Shown here: in pieces, positions 9,908-23,668 of the stretch
Numbering within the stretch: position 1 is the stretch's first letter
Layout: each line of letters opens with the position of its first letter
Source: Mycobacterium sp. GA-1285
GTDB taxonomy: Bacteria; Actinomycetota; Actinomycetes; Mycobacteriales; Mycobacteriaceae
Assembly: GCF_001499905.1 (NCBI RefSeq)
Contig: NZ_LQIS01000052.1
Coordinates: forward strand, 1-64,000
Direction of reading: 5' to 3'
Length of the DNA stretch: 64,000 bases
Program-made: the position numbers and the translations under genes
Notes under the pieces: model-generated
What the model was told of the DNA's origin: nothing
The model's input: the letters and a program-made list of their open reading frames with translations, nothing else
Databases searched by the model: none

Positions 9908-10010
9908 GACTGCATCGTAGAGGGTCCGACCGTCCGGACTCGGCTCGCGGGGCGCAGCCAGGGCGAACGGGGCCGTGCCGGGGTCGGGGCAACCTCGATA
10001 GTCTGACGAC

Positions 10011-10610
10011 GTGTTCACCGGAATCGTCGAAGAGGTCGGTGAGGTCGTCGGCAAAGAGGATCTCGGCGATTTCGCCCGCCTCGCCATCCGTGGGCCCCTT
10101 GTGACATCGGACGCGCGCCACGGTGACTCGATCGCGGTGAACGGCGTCTGCCTCACCGTCGTCGAGGTGCGGCCGGACGGTGTGTTCACCACCGATGTCA
10201 TCGGCGAGACGCTGAACCGGTCGAGCCTTGGGCGTCTCGGGATCGGCAGCGGGGTCAACCTCGAGCGTGCGGCGGCGGTGAACAGCCGCCTTGGTGGGCA
10301 CATCGTCCAGGGCCACGTCGACGACACCGGGCACGTCATAGCGCGCACGCCCTCGGAGCGCTGGGAAGTGGTGCGCATCGCGCTTCCGACCGCGCTGTCG
10401 CGCTATGTGGTCGAGAAGGGGTCGATCACCGTCGACGGGGTGTCGCTGACGGTATCCGGTCTCGGGCACGACTGGTTCGAGGTGTCGCTGATTCCGACGA
10501 CGCTCGACCTCACGACGCTCGGACGTGCCGAGGTCGGCGCGCTGGTCAATCTCGAGGTGGATGTGATCGCCAAATACGTCGAGCGGCTGCTCTCTCCGCA
10601 AAGCGATTGA
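10011..10610 (+). CDS. ribC: Riboflavin synthase alpha chain
   Basis: Dismutates two 6,7-dimethyl-8-ribityllumazine molecules to riboflavin. The 199-aa protein starts MFTGIVEEVGEV, the diagnostic riboflavin synthase start, from a GTG codon. It consists of two lumazine-binding repeats: residues ~1-95 with GDSIAVNGVCLTV, and ~96-195 with KGSITVDGVSLTVSG. LGGHIVQGHVDDTG links the repeats. It sits apart from ribBA-ribH by one minus-strand gene. I see no FMN riboswitch upstream. Confidence 0.95.
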   Translation: MFTGIVEEVGEVVGKEDLGDFARLAIRGPLVTSDARHGDSIAVNGVCLTVVEVRPDGVFTTDVIGETLNRSSLGRLGIGSGVNLERAAAVNSRLGGHIVQGHVDDTGHVIARTPSERWEVVRIALPTALSRYVVEKGSITVDGVSLTVSGLGHDWFEVSLIPTTLDLTTLGRAEVGALVNLEVDVIAKYVERLLSPQSD

Positions 10611-10647
10611 CCGAGCGCCACTTTCGCGCCGCCGTCCTATTCAGCGA

Positions 10648-10980
10648 CTAGTAGGCGAGTGGTCCCGCGGGCGGACGTAATTGCTGGATGAAGCCGAAGA
10701 AGTCGCTGACCTCAGTGGCGGTCGGGACGAACTCGGTGAAGAACCGGTCGACCGCCCCCATCTGGTCGGGCGGGGCCACGGTTCTGGGCACGTACTGCCG
10801 CCACATGCCTTCGAGCACTCCGACCGCTGGGATCACGTCGGAAGCGGTGGTGGCGGGCCCCGGCGTCCAGGTGTCGGTCGGCTCGGCGGAAGCGGGCACG
10901 GCGGCAAGAAAGTAACCGGAGGCGGCCACAGCGCATGTGGCCAGCAGCAGCCGCGGGGCGTTGAGACGTGACGAATTCAT
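10648..10980 (-). CDS. Small exported protein, unknown function
   Basis: The 110-aa protein has a Sec-type signal peptide (LLLATCAVAASGYFLAAVPASA, cut after ASA) and a mature domain of ~80 residues. That domain contains VGVLEGMWRQYVP and an aromatic-rich DRFFTEFVP...VSDFFGFIQQL. There is no lipobox. The ATG at 10980 has AAGGGGA 6 bases upstream, better than the ATG 14 codons further upstream. It resembles short secreted proteins common in mycobacteria, but I cannot name it. Confidence 0.72.
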   Translation of the reverse strand: MNSSRLNAPRLLLATCAVAASGYFLAAVPASAEPTDTWTPGPATTASDVIPAVGVLEGMWRQYVPRTVAPPDQMGAVDRFFTEFVPTATEVSDFFGFIQQLRPPAGPLAY

Positions 10981-11122
10981 ATGAGTCCCCTTGAGCGTGA
11001 CCAGGAAACGTAGCGTAGACATCGGTCGGCTCAGCCGAATTGCTATTCCGAAAATACACCGGTCCCCTCAAGGCCGGGCCGCTTCAAGACGATGGTAAAC
11101 GCCCAGCTCAGCGGCCTGGCAA

Positions 11123-11128
11123 TAAGAT
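11123..11128 (+). promoter_or_regulatory. Possible -10 element for ribBA
   Basis: TAAGAT fits the mycobacterial SigA -10 pattern (TANNNT) and lies about 30 bases before the GTG start chosen for ribBA. No convincing -35 is seen at the usual distance. No FMN-riboswitch signature is present in the 176-bp leader interval. Confidence 0.3.
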
Positions 11129-11156
11129 TTAGACCCTGGTGGTTCATACTGATGTG

Positions 11157-13384
<2,228 letters not shown>

Positions 13385-13398
<14 letters not shown>

Positions 13399-13852
13399 GT
13401 GACATCGCGAGTTCAGTGGGTGCGGAAGTGGTTTGGTCGTCTGCGACGCTGAACCCGACGCTCTCGTACACCTGACGAGCCGCCGCATTGTCCGTCGCCA
13501 CCCGCAGCCGAACTGTGTGCACATTGCTGGTGCGCGCCCAGTCGAGCGCCGCGGCGACCAATCGCCGCGCCAGGCCACGACCGCGTGCCGCCGGTTCCAG
13601 CCACAGCGAGTACAGATAAACGGTCTCGGTGTTCTCCTGCTGCGCCCCGATCATGCCGACTGGACGGTCACCGTCGAGCGCGACGAATTGCGCATGCTCG
13701 CGTAGCCGCCGCCGCCACTGCGCTGCGGTGAAGGCCGCCTCGTCTCGGTAACTCGGATCGTTCTCACCCAGCGAATCGGCCAGGGCCCTCAACCGCATGG
13801 CGGCGAAAGCCTGCCAATCGGTTTCGCCGAGCCGGACAACGCATTCGTTCAT
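13385..13852 (-). CDS. GNAT family N-acetyltransferase
   Basis: This 155-aa single-domain GNAT protein has the acetyl-CoA binding motif LEPAARGRGLARRLVAAAL near residue 85 and the C-terminal strand-helix NAAARQVYESVGF. It probably acetylates an amine on a small molecule or protein; the substrate is unknown. Its ATG overlaps the stop of the upstream gamma-glutamyltranspeptidase gene by 4 bp (ATGA), so the two are likely coupled. The 3' end overlaps the convergent PH-domain gene. Confidence 0.87.
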
Positions 13853-15828
13853 CGGGCGTCGCCCATGACCAACCCTTCCCGGCGGGGATCTGCACCCCCG
13901 ATGAGACCTGTGTCGTCTCGGGTGATCACCGACAGGCCGCTCGATTGGTCGGCCAGATCCACCTGATGGCCGAGTGCTCGCAACCCCCGCACGAGTGGGT
14001 CACGGTTTCCAGCCGATCCTGGTGGGCCGGAGGTGTCGATGCTCGGATGCTCGCCGCCGACATTGGTCTTCGGCGTGTTTGCGGCGCCGAAGTCGACCAT
14101 CGACACCGCCTGCTGCGGGTCGAGGCCCCAATCCACCATCCCCACAATTGTTTTCGTCACGAACTGGATGATCACCGCACCCCCTGGCGAACCCAACACC
14201 GCATAGAGGCGTCCGCGCTCTGCGGGCCGGCCCCGTGCCTGGTCGAAGATCAGTGTCGGCGCCATCGTGCTGCGCGGTCGCTTACCGGGCTGGATCCGGT
14301 TCGCCACCGGTACCCCGTCGGGGCCGGTCGGCTCGGCCGAGAAGTCCGTGAGCTGGTTGTTGAGGACGAACCCGTCGACCATGTGGAACGAGCCGAATGC
14401 CGATTCGACAGTGGTGGTCAACGATGCGGCGTTGCCCTGTGAGTCGACGATGCTGACCTGGCTGGTGCCGTGTTCCGGGACGGGTGGTGCGGGGCTGGTC
14501 GGAGGGCCGAACTCGCCGGGTTCCGCGGTGCCCATGCTGTGCTGCTCGGAGATCAGCGCCGCGCGTCCAGCGAGGTAGTCACTGCCGAGGAGGGTGTCGG
14601 GTGAGCCGCCCGGCAGCGGCACGAAATCGGTGTCGGCGACGTACTTGTCGCGGTCGGCATACGCCAGTCGTTCCGCCTCCGAAACGATGTGGACGCCCAT
14701 GACCGACGGTCGGCCGCCGTTGAGGTCGACGTCACCGGGTTCGTGATCGGCCATCGGGAAGTGTTCGAGAATGCCGAGCGTCGCCAGGACGGCGATGCCG
14801 CCCGACGACGGCGGCGGCATCCCGCAGACCTCCCGCCCGCGGTACGGCCTGCACAGCGGCTCCCGTTCCTTGACCGTGTAGCCGGCGAGGTCTTCGACGG
14901 TCATCAGGCTGGGGGTCCGGCCACCGGAGCCGTCGGCCGCGGCGGCGACGATGTCGCGGGCGATGGCGCCGGTGTAGAACGACGCGGGGTCGGTTGCGAT
15001 GACGCCCAACGTCTTCGAGTACGCCGGGTTGGTCAGCCGGGTGCCCTCCGTCTTGGGGCTGCCATCGGCGTTGAGGAAGTATTCGGCGGCTTGGGGATCG
15101 CGCTTGAGCTCGGTCGCCGCGTCGTCGATGGCCGCGGCAAGCCTCGGACTTATGTCGAAGCCGTCGTCGGCCATCCTGACCGCGGGGGCGAACAGATCGC
15201 GCCAGCCCGTCTTGCCATGATCGGCGTGGACCTCGGTGAGCATCCGCAGGATTCCGGGCACACCGATCGAACGTCCCGAGGCCCTGGCGTCCGGCTTGGG
15301 TTCGGCCCGATCGCTCTCGGAAACCCAGCGCAGATAGTTCTCCGTGGCCGCGGCCGGCGCGATCTCGCGACCGTCGTAGGCCCGTACCTCCCCGGAGGCG
15401 GCGTCGAAGTAGAGCAGGAAGCCGCCGCCGCCGAGTCCGGACGCCTGCGGCTCGACCAGGCCGAGGACGGTCTGGGCGGTGACGAGTGCGTCCGCGGCGG
15501 TGCCGCCGTCGCGAAGCACCTCGCACGCGGCTTGGGTGGCCAGCGGATTCGCGGTGACCACTGAATAGCTGCCGGTTCGCACCGGCGTCATGTCGCTGCG
15601 GTAGCCCGTGGCGACCTCAGGATTGAGGGCGATGTCGCGGGAGGTCGGCAGCGACCCTGACCCTGGAGGGGGTGCGGCGGTGGTCTTGACCACCGGGGTG
15701 CCGTTCTGCACGATCGCGCATGGTTCTGCGGCTTCGGATTCGGCGGCGTCGTCCGTCGAGCAGCCGGCAAACATGAGCACCAACCCGGTCAGCGGGGCCA
15801 TCACCTTGGTCAGTGAAGGGATCCGCAT
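13849..15828 (-). CDS. ggt: Gamma-glutamyltranspeptidase lipoprotein
   Basis: Cleaves gamma-glutamyl bonds such as those of glutathione-like thiols outside the membrane. The 659-aa precursor has a lipoprotein signal (LVLMFAGC lipobox, Cys near residue 22). The GGT fold follows ([39 protein letters not shown]). The self-cleavage site Thr lies in [11 protein letters not shown], with [12 protein letters not shown] after it, dividing large and small subunits. The GLSVIT tail region and size fit the family. ATG at 15828 begins the signal peptide. It corresponds to the GgtB type of mycobacteria. Confidence 0.92.
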   Translation of the reverse strand: MRIPSLTKVMAPLTGLVLMFAGCSTDDAAESEAAEPCAIVQNGTPVVKTTAAPPPGSGSLPTSRDIALNPEVATGYRSDMTPVRTGSYSVVTANPLATQAACEVLRDGGTAADALVTAQTVLGLVEPQASGLGGGGFLLYFDAASGEVRAYDGREIAPAAATENYLRWVSESDRAEPKPDARASGRSIGVPGILRMLTEVHADHGKTGWRDLFAPAVRMADDGFDISPRLAAAIDDAATELKRDPQAAEYFLNADGSPKTEGTRLTNPAYSKTLGVIATDPASFYTGAIARDIVAAAADGSGGRTPSLMTVEDLAGYTVKEREPLCRPYRGREVCGMPPPSSGGIAVLATLGILEHFPMADHEPGDVDLNGGRPSVMGVHIVSEAERLAYADRDKYVADTDFVPLPGGSPDTLLGSDYLAGRAALISEQHSMGTAEPGEFGPPTSPAPPVPEHGTSQVSIVDSQGNAASLTTTVESAFGSFHMVDGFVLNNQLTDFSAEPTGPDGVPVANRIQPGKRPRSTMAPTLIFDQARGRPAERGRLYAVLGSPGGAVIIQFVTKTIVGMVDWGLDPQQAVSMVDFGAANTPKTNVGGEHPSIDTSGPPGSAGNRDPLVRGLRALGHQVDLADQSSGLSVITRDDTGLIGGADPRREGLVMGDAR

Positions 15829-15881
15829 CACTCGACGGTAGTGGATCGGGGCGGTCGGAAGGCGGCAGTAACCTGGATTCC

Positions 15882-17876
15882 GTGCCCGATCCATCGACGT
15901 ACCGACCCGCTCCGGGGTCCATTCCCGTCGAACCGGGCGTCTACCGATTCCGTGACCCGCACGGCAGGGTGATCTATGTCGGCAAGGCCAAGAGCCTGCG
16001 CAGCCGGTTGAACTCCTACTTCGCCGACGTCGCGAACCTGGCGCCGCGCACCCGCCAGATGGTGATGGCCGCGGGCAGCGTCGAGTGGACAGTGGCCAAC
16101 ACCGAAGTCGAGGCGCTGCAGCTCGAATACAACTGGATCAAGGAGTTCGATCCGCGATTCAACATCAGGTACCGCGACGACAAGTCGTACCCGGTTCTTG
16201 CGGTCACGCTCAACGAGGAGTACCCGCGGCTGATGGTGTATCGCGGGGCGCGGCGCAAGGGGGTCCGCTACTTCGGGCCCTACTCGCATGCGTGGGCCAT
16301 CCGCGAAACCCTCGACCTCCTCACGCGAGTGTTCCCCGCACGAACCTGCTCGGCGGGAGTGTTCAAGCGGCACAGGCAGATCGACCGACCCTGCCTGTTG
16401 GGCTACATCGACAAGTGCTCGGCGCCGTGCATCGGTCGGGTCAGCGCCGACGAGCACCGCCAGATTGTCCTCGACTTCTGTGACTTCCTGGCCGGCAAGA
16501 CCGACCGGCTGGTCCGCGATCTGGAACACCAGATGAACGAGGCCGCCGAGGAACTGGACTTCGAGAGGGCCGCACGCCTGCGCGACGACATCGGCGCTCT
16601 GAAACGGGCGCTGGAGAAGCAGGCGGTCGTGTTCGGCGACGGCACCGATGCCGACGTGGTCGCGTTCGCCGACGACGAACTCGAAGCGGCGGTGCAGGTC
16701 TTCCACGTGCGTGGCGGCCGGGTGCGCGGCCAGCGCGGCTGGATCGTCGAGAAGTCCGGTGAGCCCGGCGAATCAAGCGAGGAACGCTTGGTGGAACAGT
16801 TCCTGACGCAGTTCTACGGCGATCAGGCCGACCTGGGCGGCGCCAGTGACGGTGGCGGGGACGAGGCGACCAATCCCGTGCCGCGCCAGGTGCTGGTTCC
16901 GTGCCTGCCGAGCAACTCCGACGAGTTGGCGTCCTGGCTCAGCCAGCTGCGGGGGTCCCGCGTGTCGTTGCGCGTGCCGCAGCGCGGCGACAAGCGTGCC
17001 CTCGCCGAGACCGTCCGCCGCAATGCGCAGGATGCGCTCACCCAGCACAAGCTCAAGCGTGCCGGTGATTTCACCGCGAGAAGCGCTTCCCTGCAGAGCA
17101 TTCAGGATGCGCTGGGACTTGCCGAGGCGCCGTTGCGCATCGAGTGTGTCGACATCAGCCACGTGCAGGGCACCGATGTGGTGGCCTCGCTGGTGGTCTT
17201 CGAGGACGGCTTGCCGCGCAAGTCCGACTACCGCCATTACGCGATCCGGGAGGCCGCGGGCGAGGGCCGCTCCGACGACGTCGCGTCGATCGCCGAGGTG
17301 ACCAGGCGCCGTTTCTACCGTCACCTGCACGACATCCAGCACCCGACAGAGCTTGCACCCGAAGGAAAGTCACGCAAGTTCGCCTATCCGCCCAACCTGT
17401 TCGTCGTCGACGGCGGTGCGCCACAGGTCAACGCGGCACAAGCGGTGCTCGACGAACTGGGTGTCACCGACGTGGCGGTGATCGGCTTGGCCAAGCGGTT
17501 GGAGGAGGTGTGGGTTCCGTCCGAACCCGACCCGCTGATCATGCCGCGCAACAGCGAGGGGCTCTACCTCCTGCAGCGCGTACGTGACGAGGCGCACCGG
17601 TTCGCGATCGCCTACCACCGCAGCAAGCGTTCCAAGCGGATGACCGCCTCGGCGCTGGACTCGATTCCGGGGCTCGGCGAGCATCGCCGCAAAGCGCTGG
17701 TCACCCACTTCGGCTCGGTGGCCCGTTTGAAGGAGGCGTCGATCGAGGAGATCACCGCGGTACCGGGTATCGGCGTCGCCACCGCCCGTGCGGTGCTCGA
17801 CGCGCTCGGCGTACCGTCCGAAAGCGACGCACCTGAGGCGGCGATCGGCAATGATCAGAGCAGGGTATCGGGATGA
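15882..17876 (+). CDS. uvrC: Excinuclease ABC subunit C
   Basis: Makes the dual incisions of nucleotide excision repair with UvrA and UvrB. The 664-aa protein has, in order: a GIY-YIG nuclease domain ([21 protein letters not shown], residues ~15-95); a cysteine cluster CSAGVFKR...CSAPCIGR; a UVR UvrB-binding domain ([18 protein letters not shown]); an RNase H-like second nuclease ([14 protein letters not shown]); and tandem helix-hairpin-helix motifs at the C-terminus ([24 protein letters not shown]). GTG at 15882 ([13 protein letters not shown]) matches mycobacterial UvrC starts. It is divergent from ggt. Confidence 0.96.
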   Translation: MPDPSTYRPAPGSIPVEPGVYRFRDPHGRVIYVGKAKSLRSRLNSYFADVANLAPRTRQMVMAAGSVEWTVANTEVEALQLEYNWIKEFDPRFNIRYRDDKSYPVLAVTLNEEYPRLMVYRGARRKGVRYFGPYSHAWAIRETLDLLTRVFPARTCSAGVFKRHRQIDRPCLLGYIDKCSAPCIGRVSADEHRQIVLDFCDFLAGKTDRLVRDLEHQMNEAAEELDFERAARLRDDIGALKRALEKQAVVFGDGTDADVVAFADDELEAAVQVFHVRGGRVRGQRGWIVEKSGEPGESSEERLVEQFLTQFYGDQADLGGASDGGGDEATNPVPRQVLVPCLPSNSDELASWLSQLRGSRVSLRVPQRGDKRALAETVRRNAQDALTQHKLKRAGDFTARSASLQSIQDALGLAEAPLRIECVDISHVQGTDVVASLVVFEDGLPRKSDYRHYAIREAAGEGRSDDVASIAEVTRRRFYRHLHDIQHPTELAPEGKSRKFAYPPNLFVVDGGAPQVNAAQAVLDELGVTDVAVIGLAKRLEEVWVPSEPDPLIMPRNSEGLYLLQRVRDEAHRFAIAYHRSKRSKRMTASALDSIPGLGEHRRKALVTHFGSVARLKEASIEEITAVPGIGVATARAVLDALGVPSESDAPEAAIGNDQSRVSG

Positions 17877-18787
17877 CGGACCAGGGAATGCACGAGGATC
17901 TTCGGGACGAGGCCGGCGCCGACTCCGGCATCGACGTGGTTCTCGTCACCGGCCTTTCGGGAGCGGGCCGGGGCACCGCGGCCAAGGTGCTCGAGGATCT
18001 GGGGTGGTATGTCGCCGACAATCTGCCCCCGGAGCTCATCGCGCAGATGGTCGACTTGGGACTTGCCGCCGGATCGCGGATCACCCAACTGGCGGTGGTG
18101 ATGGACGTGCGGTCGCGCGGTTTCACCGGCGACCTGGACTGGGTGCGTAACGACCTCGCCACCCGCAACATCGCCCCGCGGGTGCTGTTCCTCGAGGCCT
18201 CGGACGAGAGCCTGGTGCGCCGGTATGAGCAGAACCGTCGGAGCCACCCGCTGCAAGGCAATCAGACTCTGGCAGAAGGCATTGCGGCCGAGCGTGCGCT
18301 GTTGGCCCCGGTGCGTGCGACGGCCGATCTTGTGATCGACACCTCGGCGATGTCGGTGCCGGCACTGCGGGAGAGCATCGAACGCGCCTTCGGCGGTGAG
18401 GCCGTCGCCCACACGAACGTCACGGTCGAGTCGTTCGGGTACAAGTACGGGTTGCCGATGGACGCCGACACCGTGATGGACGTCCGGTTTCTGCCGAACC
18501 CGCACTGGGTAGACGATCTGCGCCCGCACACCGGGCAGCATCCCGCGGTCCGCGACTACGTTCTCGGGCAGTCGGGTGCAGGCGATTTCCTGGAGACCTA
18601 TCATCGGCTGCTCGACGTCGTCATCGACGGATACCGTCGCGAGGGGAAGCGATATATGACCGTCGCCATCGGATGCACCGGCGGCAAACACCGAAGCGTG
18701 GCGATCGCCGAGGCGCTGGCGGCGCGGCTGCAGGGCGGTGATGACCTGACGGTGCGGGTGCTGCACCGGGATCTGGGTCGCGAATGA
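17873..18787 (+). CDS. rapZ: RapZ/YvcJ family nucleotide-binding protein
   Basis: The 304-aa protein has an N-terminal P-loop domain and a C-terminal RapZ domain ([18 protein letters not shown]). Enterobacterial RapZ is an RNA-binding adaptor for small-RNA decay, while actinobacterial members bind nucleotides and act near YvcK and WhiA. The P-loop reads [12 protein letters not shown], with Arg-Gly where GKS/T is usual. The same form occurs in M. tuberculosis Rv1421 as I recall it. It has ATGA overlaps with uvrC and with yvcK. Confidence 0.92.
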   Translation: MTDQGMHEDLRDEAGADSGIDVVLVTGLSGAGRGTAAKVLEDLGWYVADNLPPELIAQMVDLGLAAGSRITQLAVVMDVRSRGFTGDLDWVRNDLATRNIAPRVLFLEASDESLVRRYEQNRRSHPLQGNQTLAEGIAAERALLAPVRATADLVIDTSAMSVPALRESIERAFGGEAVAHTNVTVESFGYKYGLPMDADTVMDVRFLPNPHWVDDLRPHTGQHPAVRDYVLGQSGAGDFLETYHRLLDVVIDGYRREGKRYMTVAIGCTGGKHRSVAIAEALAARLQGGDDLTVRVLHRDLGRE

Positions 18788-19821
18788 CTTCCTCTGATTC
18801 GCGGCTCGCCGCGGTGCGGATCGTTGCACTCGGTGGTGGGCACGGACTCTATGCGACCTTGTCGGCGGCACGCCGGCTGACCCCGCACGTGACGGCCATC
18901 GTCACGGTCGCCGACGACGGCGGCTCGTCAGGCCGACTCCGCAACGAGCTCGACGTCGTGCCTCCCGGTGACCTTCGAATGGCGTTGGCGGCGTTGGCAT
19001 CCGACAGTCCACACGGCCGCCTGTGGGCGACGATCATCCAGCACCGGTTCGGAGGCAGCGGGGCGCTGGCCGGACACCCGATCGGCAACCTGCTGCTCGC
19101 GGGACTCAGCGAGGTCTTGGCCGACCCGGTCGCCGCGCTCGACGAACTTGGCCGGATCCTCGGCGTGAAGGGTCGGGTGCTGCCGATGTGTCCGATGGGC
19201 CTTGGCATCGAGGCCGACGTGGCGGGTCTGGAATCCGACCCGCGCATGAGCCGGGTGATCCGCGGTCAGGTGGCGATCGCCACGACCGTGGGCAAGGTCC
19301 GGCGCGTGCGGCTGTTGCCCGGCGATCCGCCCGCCACCCGGCAGGCTGTCGACGCGATCATGGCAGCCGACCTGGTGGTGCTGGGCCCCGGTTCGTGGTT
19401 CACCAGCGTCATCCCGCATGTACTGGTTCCCGGGCTTGCGGCGGCGCTGCAGGCGACCGCGGCGCGGCGGGCGCTGGTGCTCAACCTGGTGGCCGAACCG
19501 GGGGAGACGGCGGGCTTCTCGGTCGAGCGACACATCCATGTGCTGTCGCAGCATGCCCCCGATTTCACCGTGCACGACATCGTCGTCGATGCGAGCCGCG
19601 TGCCCAGCGAGCGTGAGCGTGAACAACTACGTCGGACCGCGAACATCCTTCGTGCTCAAGTTCAGTTTGCTGACGTGTCCAGACCTGGTACACCTTTACA
19701 TGACCCGGCGCGCTTGGCAGCGGCGTTGGAAGGTGTGCGTCTCCGCGGCGCCACCGCCCCGGCGCCCGCAGTGCCCACGTCGACAGCGAATGGACCGAGA
19801 GGTGACGACCCGTGGCGATGA
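18784..19821 (+). CDS. yvcK: YvcK/CuvA family gluconeogenesis/envelope factor
   Basis: The 345-aa member of the UPF0052/CofD-like family opens with [22 protein letters not shown] and [14 protein letters not shown], the phosphate-binding glycine motifs. [11 protein letters not shown] and [11 protein letters not shown] follow. M. tuberculosis Rv1422 (CuvA) binds UDP-sugars, is phosphorylated by PknB and supports cell wall growth on particular carbon sources. The C-terminal ~35 residues are Ala/Pro/Thr-rich and probably flexible. It overlaps rapZ (ATGA) and whiA (10 bp). Confidence 0.93.
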   Translation: MTSSDSRLAAVRIVALGGGHGLYATLSAARRLTPHVTAIVTVADDGGSSGRLRNELDVVPPGDLRMALAALASDSPHGRLWATIIQHRFGGSGALAGHPIGNLLLAGLSEVLADPVAALDELGRILGVKGRVLPMCPMGLGIEADVAGLESDPRMSRVIRGQVAIATTVGKVRRVRLLPGDPPATRQAVDAIMAADLVVLGPGSWFTSVIPHVLVPGLAAALQATAARRALVLNLVAEPGETAGFSVERHIHVLSQHAPDFTVHDIVVDASRVPSEREREQLRRTANILRAQVQFADVSRPGTPLHDPARLAAALEGVRLRGATAPAPAVPTSTANGPRGDDPWR

Positions 19822-20795
19822 CAGCCGAGGTCAAGGATGAGTTGAGTCGGCTGGTCGTCAATTCGGTCAGTGCTCGACGCGCCGAGGTGGCCTCCCTGCT
19901 GCGGTTCGCCGGCGGACTGCACATCGTTTCGGGCCGCGTCGTCGTCGAGGCGGAGGTCGATCTCGGCATCATCGCCCGGCGGCTGCGCAAGGACATCTAC
20001 GACCTGTACGGCTACAACGCGTCGGTGCACGTCGTATCGGCCAGCGGAATCCGCAAGAGCACCCGGTATCTGGTTCGGGTGGCCAAAGACGGCGAAGCCT
20101 TGGCCAGGCAGACCGGTCTGCTCGATCTGCGGGGTCGTCCGGTGCGTGGGCTACCGGCACAGGTGGTCGGCGGCAGCGTGGCCGACGCCGAAGCAGCCTG
20201 GCGCGGAGCGTTTCTGGCGCATGGGTCGCTCACCGAACCGGGGCGGTCGTCGGCCTTGGAAGTCAGCTGCCCGGGTCCTGAGGCGGCGCTGGCACTTGTC
20301 GGCGCCGCCCGTAGGTTGGGGGTCAGCGCGAAAGCACGCGAGGTCCGCGGAACGGACCGGGTGGTGGTGCGCGACGGCGAGGCGATCGGCGCCCTGTTGA
20401 CGCGGATGGGTGCGCAGGACACCAGGCTGACTTGGGAAGAGCGGCGGATGCGTCGCGAGGTGCGGGCCACGGCCAACCGGCTGGCCAACTTCGACGACGC
20501 CAACTTGCGGCGCTCGGCGCGCGCGGCCGTCGCCGCGGCCGCACGCGTGGAACGGGCGCTGGAGATTCTCGGCGACACGGTGCCCGATCATCTCGCCGCG
20601 GCGGGCAAGCTGCGTGTCGAGCACCGGCAGGCGTCGCTCGAGGAGTTGGGCCGGCTCGCCGATCCGCCGATGACGAAAGACGCTGTGGCGGGCCGTATTC
20701 GGCGGTTGCTGTCCATGGCCGACCGCAAGGCCAAGCAGGACGGCATCCCCGACACCGAGTCAGCCGTCACCCCGGACTTGCTCGAAGACGCTTGA
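19812..20795 (+). CDS. whiA: Sporulation/cell-division regulator WhiA
   Basis: The 327-aa protein combines an N-terminal degenerate LAGLIDADG-type domain ([29 protein letters not shown]) with a C-terminal helix-turn-helix domain ([16 protein letters not shown]...[24 protein letters not shown]). WhiA binds DNA and controls cell division genes in actinobacteria. GTG at 19812 is annotated; ATG two codons later (19818) also fits and matches the M. tuberculosis start more closely. It is the last gene of the uvrC-rapZ-yvcK-whiA run. Confidence 0.95.
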   Translation: MAMTAEVKDELSRLVVNSVSARRAEVASLLRFAGGLHIVSGRVVVEAEVDLGIIARRLRKDIYDLYGYNASVHVVSASGIRKSTRYLVRVAKDGEALARQTGLLDLRGRPVRGLPAQVVGGSVADAEAAWRGAFLAHGSLTEPGRSSALEVSCPGPEAALALVGAARRLGVSAKAREVRGTDRVVVRDGEAIGALLTRMGAQDTRLTWEERRMRREVRATANRLANFDDANLRRSARAAVAAAARVERALEILGDTVPDHLAAAGKLRVEHRQASLEELGRLADPPMTKDAVAGRIRRLLSMADRKAKQDGIPDTESAVTPDLLEDA

Positions 20796-20899
20796 CCTGC
20801 CGGCATTTATATCTTGCCCCGTCACCCGCTCTGACACCGTCTCGGCCATGACCTGGCCGGGAGAAGGGCGATATCCTTTGGACGAACTCACTTCGCTGG

Positions 20900-21217
20900 T
20901 CAGGGCGGCCCGCCGACTCCGAGTCGCATCGGCGGCCAGCCCTCGAAGGTCCTCGCCGGCCATGATGATTCCGCCGGGTAAGACGAGGTGTCGTAATTGT
21001 GGAGGGCGGGGTCGAGGTCCCAATCACGCGATTCTTGAGGGACATCGTCTGCTCCGAATGTTCCGTCCTCGTCGAGGATCCCGAATGCGTCGGCGGCGGC
21101 GGTGCCCGCACCGTAAAGAAGGCCCAAGCCTAGCCCGAGCGCCAGACCGACAGCAGCGACAAGCATCTTCGTCGTGCCAGCGGCATCTGTCCGTTTACTT
21201 GTGACCGTCCTTCTCAT
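20900..21217 (-). CDS. Small exported protein, unknown function
   Basis: The 105-aa protein has a signal peptide (basic MRRTVTSKRTDAAGTTK, then MLVAAVGLALGLGLGLLYGAGTAAA in approximate form, cut near TAAADA). The short mature domain is acidic and aromatic (FGILDEDGTFGADDVPQESRDWDLD). There are no cysteines in the mature part. ATG at 21217 has a GGGGGGAG ribosome site 6 bases upstream; an ATG five codons earlier lies inside that run. It is convergent with whiA. No family recognised. Confidence 0.72.
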   Translation of the reverse strand: MRRTVTSKRTDAAGTTKMLVAAVGLALGLGLGLLYGAGTAAADAFGILDEDGTFGADDVPQESRDWDLDPALHNYDTSSYPAESSWPARTFEGWPPMRLGVGGPP

Positions 21218-21372
21218 TTCCGCTCCCCCCATTTGAATATGCCCGGAAATCGACGTGAGCGTGGTTTCTCATCATGCGCCCCGCGCCCTGGCCAGCGCAA
21301 TACCCGTGAATTCGAGCCAACATACTTTGAAGCGGCAAATACATCTGCCATGCAATCGAGGCCGGCGGCCGG

Positions 21373-22203
21373 ATGCCTGCCATGACTACGGCGGTTACGC
21401 GATGTTTCGGCCGCTACCTGCTCGACGACGCGGAGAGTCGACCCCAAAGCGTCTGTGCTGTCACGAAACTCGACACCGACGGCTACGGTGAGGCCATGGA
21501 GACGCTGAGGGTGGGCATGGCGATGCCCGATCCACCGTTCAACGCGATGCCCGACGGCGGTGGCCTCGACGTCGACCTGATGCATGCTCTGAGTGAGAAG
21601 ATCGGCGCCACAGTGGATTTCAAGCCCTACGAGGGGCACGACTTCGAGGGCATCTTCGACGCACTGGGATCGGACTATGACTGCGTCCCCGCCGGGACCG
21701 TCACACCGGAGCGCGAGGAGAAGGCGACGTTCCTGCCCCCGTACCTCATCTCCGGTCAGGCGTTGGCCGTCGACACCCGCCGGTTGCCGCGCGTCACATC
21801 GATCGATGGTCTCGATGGTCTGACCGTCGGCGTGAAACGGGGCGACACCAGTCGGCCGATCGCCGAGCGTCTCGTCCATGACGGCAAGGCCGGCGCCGTC
21901 CGCAGCTATGACTACGGCTCGATCCACGACGCGTTGACCGACCTCGCCTCGGGCGACTGCGATGCCTTGATGACGCTTGCACCGACGCTGACCGAACTGG
22001 TCAGACAGGTCCCCGGAATCGAGGTCGTTCAGCGGGGCATCACCGTGGAGGACATCGCGATCGCCGTTCCGCTGGGTGATCAAGCGCTTCTGAGCCGACT
22101 CACCGTCGCGCAGGCGGAGTTAGAAGCCGACGGCACCCTGCAACGGATCCGTCGCAAATGGCTCGGCAACCCGTATGCGGATCAGAACCTCGCGGTGCGC
22201 TAA
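21373..22203 (+). CDS. Orphan family 3 solute-binding protein without signal peptide
   Basis: From about residue 41 the sequence is a periplasmic-binding-protein type 3 domain (METLRVGMAMPDPPFNAMP, GLDVDLMHALSEKIGATVDF, LDGLTVGVKRGDTS, LQRIRRKWLG). This fold binds amino acids and related acids. The preceding 40 residues contain no hydrophobic signal peptide or lipobox, and no permease or ATPase gene lies nearby. The start is uncertain: ATG at 21373, 21382 or 21496. The last, preceded by GGTGAGG, would encode the domain alone. It may be cytosolic, or the true signal may be lost. Function unassigned. Confidence 0.72.
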   Translation: MPAMTTAVTRCFGRYLLDDAESRPQSVCAVTKLDTDGYGEAMETLRVGMAMPDPPFNAMPDGGGLDVDLMHALSEKIGATVDFKPYEGHDFEGIFDALGSDYDCVPAGTVTPEREEKATFLPPYLISGQALAVDTRRLPRVTSIDGLDGLTVGVKRGDTSRPIAERLVHDGKAGAVRSYDYGSIHDALTDLASGDCDALMTLAPTLTELVRQVPGIEVVQRGITVEDIAIAVPLGDQALLSRLTVAQAELEADGTLQRIRRKWLGNPYADQNLAVR

Positions 22204-23664
<1,461 letters not shown>

Positions 23665-23668
23665 CGCC

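Noticed and set aside
10981-11156. FMN riboswitch before ribBA
   Set aside because: I looked for the RFN signature blocks and characteristic paired segments in the leader and found none. Only a possible -10 element was seen.
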